NCBI GenBank assembly: GCA_017437705.1 | Contig: JAFRYJ010000291.1 | Coordinates: forward strand, 1-11,720 | From: Lachnospiraceae bacterium | Lineage (GTDB): Bacteria > Bacillota_A > Clostridia > Lachnospirales > Lachnospiraceae | Length of the DNA: 11,720 nt | Direction: 5' to 3' | Shown here: piece by piece, positions 5,499 to 11,720 of the stretch | Numbering within the stretch: position 1 is the stretch's first letter | Layout: the number at the start of each line of letters is the position of its first letter | Position numbers and translations under genes: made by a program | Notes under the pieces: model-generated | What the model was told of the DNA's origin: nothing | The model's database searches: none | What the model saw: the letters and a program-made list of their open reading frames with translations, nothing else

Positions 5499-8400
5499 TC
5501 AGCCCTTTCTGCGGGACCTTACCGCACTCATGCCTACGAGTACAATGATCGCAGCCATCATGGCCATAAGCCACATGATGTCCTTGAAGTCATCACCGGT
5601 CGGAGGTCCGGGAGGTATCTCCTTCTTCTCATAGGTGTTCTTGAACGTCACGTCCGTTACGCCCTCGACTTCGGCCGTAAGCGTTCCGCTGCCGTCGTCC
5701 GTTACGGTGATGGTGCCTTCGTAAACGGTCTCGTCGTATGTCACGCCTTCTGCGCTGCCTTTGACCTCACTGATCTTAACGGTGTATTCACCGGCATCCG
5801 TAAACTCGAGCTCACTGAATGTGATGCTTCCGTCCGCAGCGTTCTTAACGGTCTCCTTCACCTCGCCGTCCAGTTCGAGCGTAAACTCAAACTCGTCTGC
5901 TGCAAGTGTACGGCCCTCCAGGGTCTTCTTTGCGCTGAGCTCTACGGTAACGGGCTCTGCGGCATAGGTGTTCGTAAAGGTGATGTCGCTTGTATCCTCG
6001 CCGTCCTTGGTGATCGTCGCGATAGCTTCGAGCTCGCCGCCGATATCCTCGACCGAAACGGAGATCTCATATGTGGCTGTATCGTAGGTGTAACCTGCCG
6101 CATCACCGGCTGTCTCTGTTACGGTATAGTTATATGTACCGGCCTTTGTATAAGTGATCTTGTTAAAATCCTTTGTGCCGGCGCCGGTGAGAACAAGATT
6201 CTGCAGCACGGTGCCTTCGGAATTCTTAAGCACGAATGTGAAGTCCTCTGAGGATCCGTCTGTGCCTTCAACTTCCTTATTTACCGTAAAGATGATGCCG
6301 GTGGGCTCTGCCTTGTATACGTTGGTGAATACGGCTTCGCCTTCATCGGTGAGATACGTGATCTCTGCCTCCAGAACGCCGTCAGTGCTCTTTACTTCGA
6401 TCTGCAGCTTTCGCTCTTCCGTATCGTATGTGAATCCGGGAGTGCTTCCCTCCACCTCTCTGATGGAGTACTCGTATGTTCCTTCCTCCTCAAAGGTGAG
6501 CTCTGAGAATGTGATGTCGCCGGCGTCATTCCTGGTTACGGTCTCGACAACAGTGCCTTCGCCGTCAACCAGTTCAAACTCGAATGTCTCGGACGGTGCG
6601 CTGTCGGACTGATCGTCTACCTCCTTGCGCGCCTCCGGTGTGGCCGTTGTCGTGCCGGGATCGTATGTATTTGTAAACTCTGCGGTCACGGTCTCGTTCT
6701 CAGCGATCGTTCCGGTATCTCCGGTCTTATCCGTCGTATAGCCTGCAGCCTCTTCCTCTGTTACTTCATAATAAGCGCCTGCGGGAAGACCTTCGATAAC
6801 GGCCTTCATGCCGTCCTTGAGCTTTATGGTTGAACCGGAGGATATTTCTCCCTCGCCTGTTGCCTCGTCGTTTTCGTAGATCACATAATTGTAGGTGCTG
6901 TCAGTGAGCTCAACTTCTTTCGAGTCGTCTTCATACAGATTTACAGTAAATGTGAACTCCTCTGATTTTGCAGCTTCTTCATCACCGCTTACTACTTCTA
7001 CGGTCTTTGTGATCTCCAGATCGCCGATCAGTACCTTATTTGTAAGCGTTGCCTTTGAAGCGGAGTTTCCTTCTGTAGGATAATATGTCTCGCCGTCCAG
7101 CGTTACCTTTTCATCATCCGTATAAGATTCATGATCGGAAGACGAATTCCGGGAGATCTCATATTCGGTGCTTACGAGCTCGTAGCCCGCTTTCTCTGTC
7201 TCTTCGACACGGAATACCGAACCGATCTCCAGGTTAACGACACGGATCGTGTCGCCTACATAGAGGGTCTCTGTAAAGCTCGTTCCGGTTCCGTAGATAT
7301 GGTCCGAACGGTTCTTTTCGGCATTGGGATCGTAATTGGGATTGTTCTCGCCGTAATAGATACGGTAATCGTAATTGAAGGTCTCGCCGTCGTCAGTCTT
7401 CTTCTCGGGAAGCGTATTGCCTTCCGCATCGAAGAGATATACCGTTACCTCAAAGCTGTCCGTGCATTCGATCTCCTCGCCGTTTGCATCAACGACCTTC
7501 TTTACGATATCGATACCGGGCTTCAGCGTATTCGTTGCCGACAGGTTGTCGCCCATCTCAGACACCGACTCGATTCCCGTGATGTTGCCGGAATCGTCCG
7601 TTGTGAACATAACATCCTTTACGATCTGGTTGCCGTCTGAATCGGAACCCATGACCATGGGATGATGATGGTATGCCGTCAGCTCGAAGTGATAGTTGAT
7701 GTCACTTTCTTCAAATACATAGTCGTGGCCGCTCTCCAGGATAGCGTAGGTCTCTCCCTCCCATGTGACCTGAGGGGCATCGGGATCATAGGCGGGGCTG
7801 TCCTCTGTTACCATGATACCGGGAGCTATGGCTATGTAATCGGTCTCAGTCCAGTTGCTGCTCTCCGTAAGCGTAACGCCAAGCGGTTTACCGTCTTCAT
7901 CAACATAATAGTATTCGCCGTCCACTAAAAGATAGAGGATAACGCTCTCTCCTACCTCTTCCCTCTGTGATTCGTCCAGGGAGTCGTCCCATCCCTTTAC
8001 TGCATTGAGCTTGCTTTCCGTAAGGCCCACGGGATCGGGATTGACGATCGTTGCTGTCTGGGGATCGGATTTTACCGTCGTGGTCGTACCATCCTCAAGG
8101 GTGGTCGTTGTCACGGTGCTGTAGGTAACTGTCGGATAATCCGTATTTGTCTTCAGCGAATAATGCCCGCCGCTGACAGATATCTGTGATTTCTGATCGT
8201 CTGTAAGGCTTTCATATTCAACTACGCCGTTATTAAGGTCTGCCACCAGGTCCAGAGATTCCTGGGAAGGCCATACCACAAAGGTGATGGTATAGGTGAC
8301 GCCGTTTTCGAGAACGATGCTTCCGAGATCCCAGTCGACCTCACCGTTATCGTTTATCGTTGCCTTGGGAGCATCGGTCCACTCCGTACCGAGGCCTCCG

Positions 8401-9653
8401 TTCCCGGTGCCGTAGCTGCCGCCGCTGCGGTAATACTTAACGCCTGTTACCTCGCCGCTGGCTGTTGCCTTTACGGTCGAAGTGGTCATGCTGGTCACAC
8501 CGTCGGTCATTTCCACATCCGTAAATCCTACGCTTTCGGTGATCTCACTGACGATCTGCTCCAGAGCTGCGATAAGCGTCGCGGTATCACTGGCATCGGT
8601 AAAATACTGGGCATATGCAGGCTGAAGCGTGCTGTCGGAGTTGCCTGCGCCTGTATATGCATACTGAACAAGGCTGGACAGATAGTGGCTTGAGGTTCCG
8701 GAGCCCCATGTGAAAAGGGCGTAGAATATATATCCGTCCGTCACAAGGGTCCTTGCATTGTCGTTGGCAAACCCCCATTCCTGCGCGTAATTGGTATTTA
8801 CACTGTAGTCGCCTGCATGGGTCGTGGGCTCACCGTCGGTGAGGAAGATGATATAAACGTCCTCGTCGGGCTGCGCGGCTTTTATGTTGTCCGCATAGTA
8901 CTCTGCAAATGCCAGGCCCTCTTCCCAGTTTGTGCCGGTAGCGGTGCCCAGGCTGTTGATCGTATTTTTTAATGAATCGGCATTTGTGGTGAAGTCCTGA
9001 GCATAATGTCCGCGTGTATCGAAGTTTACAACAGCGATCTCTATGATATCGGACTTCTGGCTGTCACCCGGAACGTTCTGGCTCAGCAGCTCGTCGATGA
9101 TGCCGCCATCCTTCGTAAGGGCGTCCTTCTCGGCTTCGAGACGTGATATCGCATTCCCGCCGGATCTCGTATATACGGTACCCGTGTACTGCGGGCCGGT
9201 GCTGCTGTTTGTCAAACGCCAGTGGGACGTTCCGTTCTGCACGGTGTTGCGCCAGTATACACGCGTGTATTCGCCTTCTTCATCAATACCGTAATACTGC
9301 GTACCGCCGCCGCCCGGTCCTGTCTGGGTACCCTCGCCGGTGAACTCGGTATACTCGATGGGCGTGGTCGTACCGCTGCTCTGGTTCATCGAACTCGACG
9401 TGTCGATGACCAGTACGACGTTTGCCTTAGTCGCCTGGGTAACGGTGCTGCTCTCGGCTTCACCGGTAACTGATAGCGCCAGCGTATAAGTGCCGTCGCC
9501 GTTGTCGATAAGCTTCTTTTCCGTCGCAGGTGCATCTGAAATGGCTGCCTCTGCCTCCTGTGCCGGGAAGAAAACATGGACCGCACTGATCACCATGAAC
9601 AGTGTCAGGACGACCGCAATTATCTTTTTCCCCGTCTTAAAACTCTTTCTCAT
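5499..9653 (-). CDS. Cell-wall-anchored VWA-domain surface protein with isopeptide stalk modules
   Basis: This is a predicted adhesin or pilus-tip-like protein of 1384 residues. I chose the ATG at 9653 because AGAGGGG lies 7-8 bases upstream; a GTG at 9671 would add six residues that overlap this site. The signal peptide is 1-36, cleaved after AQEAEA. The VWA domain (about 77-372) keeps the metal site: DTSSS (Asp84, Ser86, Ser88), Thr241 in TGTNWEEG, and Asp273 in LTDGEP. It has a Gly/Ser/Thr-rich insertion (about 93-165). A beta-rich domain (about 373-540) follows, then three Cna-B/SpaA-like domains (about 541-708, 709-875, 876-998). Three FctA-like modules (about 1003-1341) end the stalk. 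The sorting signal follows: GPPTGD, a hydrophobic segment (1359-1378) and the tail RSRRKG. Each FctA-like module has a Lys, a Glu and a TN/KN Asn (Lys1010/Glu1066/Asn1111; Lys1126/Glu1180/Asn1228; Lys1243/Glu1296/Asn1339) in positions fit for an intramolecular isopeptide bond. It is converge-transcribed with the lipoprotein operon and has its own leader and promoter. The ligand is unknown. Confidence 0.92.
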   Translation of the reverse strand: MRKSFKTGKKIIAVVLTLFMVISAVHVFFPAQEAEAAISDAPATEKKLIDNGDGTYTLALSVTGEAESSTVTQATKANVVLVIDTSSSMNQSSGTTTPIEYTEFTGEGTQTGPGGGGTQYYGIDEEGEYTRVYWRNTVQNGTSHWRLTNSSTGPQYTGTVYTRSGGNAISRLEAEKDALTKDGGIIDELLSQNVPGDSQKSDIIEIAVVNFDTRGHYAQDFTTNADSLKNTINSLGTATGTNWEEGLAFAEYYADNIKAAQPDEDVYIIFLTDGEPTTHAGDYSVNTNYAQEWGFANDNARTLVTDGYIFYALFTWGSGTSSHYLSSLVQYAYTGAGNSDSTLQPAYAQYFTDASDTATLIAALEQIVSEITESVGFTDVEMTDGVTSMTTSTVKATASGEVTGVKYYRSGGSYGTGNGGLGTEWTDAPKATINDNGEVDWDLGSIVLENGVTYTITFVVWPSQESLDLVADLNNGVVEYESLTDDQKSQISVSGGHYSLKTNTDYPTVTYSTVTTTTLEDGTTTTVKSDPQTATIVNPDPVGLTESKLNAVKGWDDSLDESQREEVGESVILYLLVDGEYYYVDEDGKPLGVTLTESSNWTETDYIAIAPGIMVTEDSPAYDPDAPQVTWEGETYAILESGHDYVFEESDINYHFELTAYHHHPMVMGSDSDGNQIVKDVMFTTDDSGNITGIESVSEMGDNLSATNTLKPGIDIVKKVVDANGEEIECTDSFEVTVYLFDAEGNTLPEKKTDDGETFNYDYRIYYGENNPNYDPNAEKNRSDHIYGTGTSFTETLYVGDTIRVVNLEIGSVFRVEETEKAGYELVSTEYEISRNSSSDHESYTDDEKVTLDGETYYPTEGNSASKATLTNKVLIGDLEITKTVEVVSGDEEAAKSEEFTFTVNLYEDDSKEVELTDSTYNYVIYENDEATGEGEISSGSTIKLKDGMKAVIEGLPAGAYYEVTEEEAAGYTTDKTGDTGTIAENETVTAEFTNTYDPGTTTATPEARKEVDDQSDSAPSETFEFELVDGEGTVVETVTRNDAGDITFSELTFEEEGTYEYSIREVEGSTPGFTYDTEERKLQIEVKSTDGVLEAEITYLTDEGEAVFTNVYKAEPTGIIFTVNKEVEGTDGSSEDFTFVLKNSEGTVLQNLVLTGAGTKDFNKITYTKAGTYNYTVTETAGDAAGYTYDTATYEISVSVEDIGGELEAIATITKDGEDTSDITFTNTYAAEPVTVELSAKKTLEGRTLAADEFEFTLELDGEVKETVKNAADGSITFSELEFTDAGEYTVKISEVKGSAEGVTYDETVYEGTITVTDDGSGTLTAEVEGVTDVTFKNTYEKKEIPPGPPTGDDFKDIMWLMAMMAAIIVLVGMSAVRSRRKG
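5502..5630 (-). other. Non-canonical sortase sorting signal of the complete surface protein
   Basis: The last 43 residues contain EKKEIPPGPPTGDDF, a hydrophobic span IMWLMAMMAAIIVLVGMSAV and the positive tail RSRRKG. The layout is that of a sortase substrate, but the usual Leu of LPXTG is Gly (GPPTG) and an Asp follows. Cleavage between Thr and Gly is expected, with 32 residues after the Thr. Confidence 0.8.
5631..6647 (-). repeat. Three tandem isopeptide (FctA/pilin-like) modules, cassette copy 1
   Basis: Modules of about 110-117 residues lie at 6303-6647, 5952-6302 and 5631-5951. Each opens with a Lys-bearing strand (ARKEVDD, VNKEVEG, AKKTLEG), has a mid-domain Glu (REVEG, TETAG, SEVKG) and a TYD turn, and closes with TNVY, TNTY or KNTY. 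They diverge from each other more than each does from its positional partner in the neighbouring gene, so the three-module order predates the gene duplication. Confidence 0.85.
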
Positions 9654-9710
9654 ACTTAAAGCCCCTCTCACTTAGCATAAGTATCATATAGTTCAAACAA
9701 AACTGCCCGG

Positions 9711-9741
9711 TCAGAAACAGCGCACTCAGCACTTTTTCTGA
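9711..9741 (-). promoter_or_regulatory. Hairpin in the leader of the VWA surface-protein mRNA
   Basis: Outer arms TCAGAAA/TTTCTGA (9711-9717 with 9735-9741) pair perfectly. After one mismatch the transcript can pair five more positions (one G-U) and close a TGAGT loop. It lies about 60 bases before the start codon and has no following U tract. It may be an operator or an RNA structure controlling translation or stability; the function is unknown. Confidence 0.4.
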
Positions 9742-9807
9742 CATAAAAGATCAAAGATAAGTTCGATCCCTGATATTTTGTGGCATATTTTGCCCATTAT
9801 TAATCAA

Positions 9808-9836
9808 ATATTACATCACTTTTTTTTGCAATACAA
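9808..9836 (-). promoter_or_regulatory. Candidate promoter of the VWA surface-protein gene
   Basis: The minus strand has TTGTAT (9831-9836), a 17-base spacer containing an A tract, and TAATAT (9808-9813). Four of six -35 positions and five of six -10 positions match consensus. It lies downstream of the terminator of the upstream gene and predicts a leader of roughly 150 bases. AT-rich composition makes other promoter positions possible. Confidence 0.5.
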
Positions 9837-9890
9837 GCAAAACCTTAACTCTTTGCCTGCAAATATTATGCTTTTCCCCCCGAAACGCGC

Positions 9891-9925
9891 AAAAAATGTG
9901 GATGAGAGGTCTTCTCATCCACATT
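9891..9925 (-). terminator. Intrinsic terminator of the partial surface-protein gene
   Basis: A perfect 13-bp stem AATGTGGATGAGA/TCTCATCCACATT (9895-9907 with 9913-9925) closes a 5-base loop. On the minus strand it runs into a U tract (complement of the A run 9891-9896). It ends transcription about 70 bases after the stop codon of the upstream gene, so the two surface proteins are likely separate transcripts. Confidence 0.88.
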
Positions 9926-9994
9926 CAGTCTCATTTATGCGCATTCCGCATCAATGCTTATTCAGTTGATCAATTTGCGGATCCCGCTGCCTCA

Positions 9995-11720
9995 TCAGCC
10001 TCTTTTGCGGGCCCTGACTGCAGCCATGCCTGCGAGCACGAGGATCGCTGCCAGCATTGCCATGAGCCACATGATGTCGTTGAAGCCATCACCGGTAGGA
10101 GGTCCGGGAGGTATCTCCTTCTTCTCGTACTCGTTATTGAAGGTGATGTCTCCGGCGCCTTCAACTGATGCTTCAAGCTGGCCTGCTCCGTCATCAGTAA
10201 TTGTGATGGTGCCTTCGTATACGGTCTCGTCATAGGTAACGCCCTCGGCGCTGCCCTTTACTTCGTAGATCTTGAACTCATGCTCTCCGGCCTCTTTGAA
10301 GGTAAGAGTGCTGAAGGTGATGCTTCCGTCGGCTGCGTTCGTCACTGTCTCGGCGGCTGCGCCGTCGATCTCAAGAGTGAAGCTGAACTCGCCTGCTGCA
10401 AGATCACGTCCGGTAAGCTTCTTGCTTCCGCTCAGGTCTACGGTCACGCTTGCTGCCTTGTAGGTGTTCGTGAAGGTGATAACGCTGGCTGCGCTGCCGT
10501 CCTTGGTGATCTCCTTGGCGGCTTTAAGCTTTCCGCCTTCATCAGTTACGGTAACCGTTACGGTGTAGGATGCGCTGTCGTAGGTATAACCTGCCGCGCT
10601 GCCCTTCTTCTCATTAACGGTGTAGGTGTATGTTCCTGCCTTGTCATAGGTGATCTTGTTGAACTCTGCAACGCCTTCACCTGTAAGCTTGAGGTTCTGC
10701 AGAACGGTGCCGTCGGAATTCTTCAGAACGAAGGTGAATTCCTGTGCCTCTGCATCCTCGGGAAGTCCTTTGACTTTCTTGGCAACGCCGAACTTGATGC
10801 TTGTAGGTTCTGCCTTGTAAGGGTTCGTGATAACAGCTTCGCCTTCGTCGGTAAGATAAGTAACTTCAGCCTTCAGGCTGCCCTTGCCGTCGTCAGTTAC
10901 TTCGATCTGTACATCGCGTCCATCGGTATCGTAGGTGAATCCCGCGGTGCTGCCGGAAACCTCACGGATCGTGTAATTGTATGTACCTACATGATCAAAG
11001 GTAAGCGTGCTGAAGTTTACATAACCGCCGTTCTTTCTTGATACTGTCTCAACTACACTTCCGTCTTCATCCACAAGTTCGAATGTAAATGTCTCATCCG
11101 GCGCGCTGTCGGACTGGTCGTCTACTACCTTACGCGCCTTAAGCTCTGCCTCTGCATCCTTGGGATCGTAGATGTTTGTTACGGTAAGCTCCGTTGAGCT
11201 GTCCTTGCCGTAGGCGACTGTTGCTACAAGCTTGCCTCCCTCGTCAGCAACCGTAACCTTTACGGCATAGGATGCGGTGTCGTAAGTGTATCCTGCTGCG
11301 CTGCCCTTGGTCTCGGTGATGGTGTAGCTGTAATCGCCGGCCTCCTCATAAGTGATGGGATCGAAGGTCGCCGTACCTGCTCCGACAACTGTAGCAGTAC
11401 CAAGGGTCTTGCCGTCGGAATCCTTCAGCGTGAAGGTGAATGTCGTATCGTAAGCGCTGCCCGAAGTATCTTCGATCTCCTTTTTAACTTCAAGCGTTGC
11501 CTCGGTTGATGCAGCCTTGTATACATTGGTGATCGTAAGCTCGGTGGTCTCGTCGCCGTCGATCGTTACGGTGGCTTCCATCTCAGCCGTCTCAAAGTTG
11601 TGGTCTACCGTGATAACTACGGGATATTCCTTTGTATCGTAGGTCCAGGGTGATGATTCCTCTTCGTCTCCGCCTTCTTCAGTTACGGATCTTGCAGGCT
11701 CTTCTTCCTCTTCCTCTTCA
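9995..11720 (-). CDS. Cell-wall-anchored surface protein with isopeptide modules (N-terminus outside the window)
   Basis: The frame is open to the right edge, giving at least 574 residues; the Met codon at 11581 is internal, not a start. From the edge it begins with an acidic run of seven Glu, continues ARSVTEEGGDEEESSPWTYD and the end of one beta-sandwich module, then has four complete FctA/pilin-like modules (11162-11512, 10808-11161, 10451-10807, 10124-10450). It ends in the anchor EKKEIPPGPPTGDGF, a hydrophobic segment and the tail RARKRG. Each module keeps the Lys, Glu and Asn pattern suited to internal isopeptide bonds (for example KARKVVDD, IREVSG, ITNPYK). The last three modules and the anchor pair one-to-one with those of the neighbouring VWA protein. 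It could be a shaft pilin, a stalked adhesin or a second VWA protein; the head that would decide is not in the window. Confidence 0.9.
   Translation of the reverse strand, partial: EEEEEEEPARSVTEEGGDEEESSPWTYDTKEYPVVITVDHNFETAEMEATVTIDGDETTELTITNVYKAASTEATLEVKKEIEDTSGSAYDTTFTFTLKDSDGKTLGTATVVGAGTATFDPITYEEAGDYSYTITETKGSAAGYTYDTASYAVKVTVADEGGKLVATVAYGKDSSTELTVTNIYDPKDAEAELKARKVVDDQSDSAPDETFTFELVDEDGSVVETVSRKNGGYVNFSTLTFDHVGTYNYTIREVSGSTAGFTYDTDGRDVQIEVTDDGKGSLKAEVTYLTDEGEAVITNPYKAEPTSIKFGVAKKVKGLPEDAEAQEFTFVLKNSDGTVLQNLKLTGEGVAEFNKITYDKAGTYTYTVNEKKGSAAGYTYDSASYTVTVTVTDEGGKLKAAKEITKDGSAASVITFTNTYKAASVTVDLSGSKKLTGRDLAAGEFSFTLEIDGAAAETVTNAADGSITFSTLTFKEAGEHEFKIYEVKGSAEGVTYDETVYEGTITITDDGAGQLEASVEGAGDITFNNEYEKKEIPPGPPTGDGFNDIMWLMAMLAAILVLAGMAAVRARKRG
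9998..10123 (-). other. Non-canonical sortase sorting signal of the partial surface protein
   Basis: The anchor has the same IPPGPPTGD core, the same DIMWLMAM start of the hydrophobic segment and the same count of 32 residues after the Thr as its neighbour. Only a few residues differ, and the tail is RARKRG. The two proteins therefore very likely share one sortase. Confidence 0.8.
10124..11512 (-). repeat. Four tandem isopeptide modules; the last three form cassette copy 2
   Basis: Modules lie at 11162-11512, 10808-11161, 10451-10807 and 10124-10450. The last three match, in order, the three modules of the neighbouring gene, with near-identical blocks such as TYLTDEGEAV and GSAEGVTYDETVYEGTIT. 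The first module most resembles the third (shared GSAAGYTYD and the following strand), which points to duplication within the gene as well. Confidence 0.85.

Larger units (their letters stand above)
9654..9994. other. Intergenic region between the tandem surface-protein genes
   Basis: These 341 bases contain no coding frame I support. They hold, in minus-strand order, the terminator of the upstream partial gene (9891-9925), a candidate promoter (9808-9836), a leader hairpin (9711-9741) and the AGAGGGG ribosome binding site (about 9662-9669). The AT-rich block at about 9770-9860 contrasts with the coding regions. Confidence 0.7.

Noticed and set aside
9654..9671. GTG at 9671 as start of the VWA surface protein
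   Set aside because: It overlaps the AGAGGGG ribosome binding site that serves the ATG at 9653, and the extra six residues precede a typical signal peptide start.
5631..11512. Repeats as a CRISPR array or mobile element
   Set aside because: The repeats are about 330-350 bases long, in frame, encode protein modules, and have no spacers, terminal inverted repeats or transposase.
9995..11581. Met codon at 11581 as the start of the second surface protein
   Set aside because: The frame is open to the window edge and the residues upstream complete a beta-sandwich module, so this Met is internal.

Overview
The window looks like a piece of a Gram-positive, low-to-mid GC Clostridia chromosome, most likely Lachnospiraceae-like. 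This is inferred from gene content and order: a CdaR/PucR-type regulator next to ftsE-ftsX, secreted lipoprotein enzymes, large sortase-anchored VWA/pilin-type surface proteins, strong GGAGG-type ribosome binding sites, and a consensus housekeeping promoter. No RNA genes, CRISPR arrays or insertion sequences are visible.

Positions 1-3215 (minus strand) hold a division cluster read right to left: a PucR/CdaR-like regulator (1975-3062), ftsE (1000-1956), ftsX (95-1000), a terminator-like hairpin, and the first codons of one more gene that runs off the left edge. The regulator is broken by a one-base frameshift at about 2528-2530; adding one base to an A run restores a 362-residue protein. A textbook promoter (TTGACA, 17 bp, TATAAT) lies at 3187-3215, and an imperfect inverted repeat at 3146-3177 covers the predicted start of the transcript.

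Positions 3216-3575 are an AT-rich intergenic region with no convincing gene. It is followed on the plus strand by two closely spaced secreted lipoprotein genes: a DNA/RNA non-specific endonuclease of the EndA/NucA type with a C-terminal Cys/His cluster (3576-4556, TTG start), and a C39-family-like papain-fold peptidase (4569-5345). They are 12 bp apart and probably cotranscribed. A bidirectional terminator at 5397-5434 separates them from the convergent surface-protein genes.

Positions 5499-11720 (minus strand) hold two tandem cell-wall-anchored surface proteins. The complete one (1384 residues) has a signal peptide, a VWA domain with an intact MIDAS, a series of beta-sandwich domains ending in three pilin/FctA-like isopeptide modules, and a sorting signal with the unusual core GPPTGD. 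The second is cut by the right edge. Its last three modules and its anchor are closely related to those of the first, in the same order, so the two genes share a duplicated stalk-plus-anchor cassette. The 341 bp between them hold a terminator for the upstream gene, a candidate promoter and a leader hairpin. No sortase gene is in the window, so the partner enzyme must be encoded elsewhere.

Overall the window joins a cell-division module that controls wall hydrolysis (FtsEX) to a secreted and surface-display region (nuclease, peptidase, adhesins). I see no clearly new system. The most unusual items are the frameshifted regulator with its promoter/operator arrangement, the duplicated stalk cassette, and the non-LPXTG anchor shared by both surface proteins.
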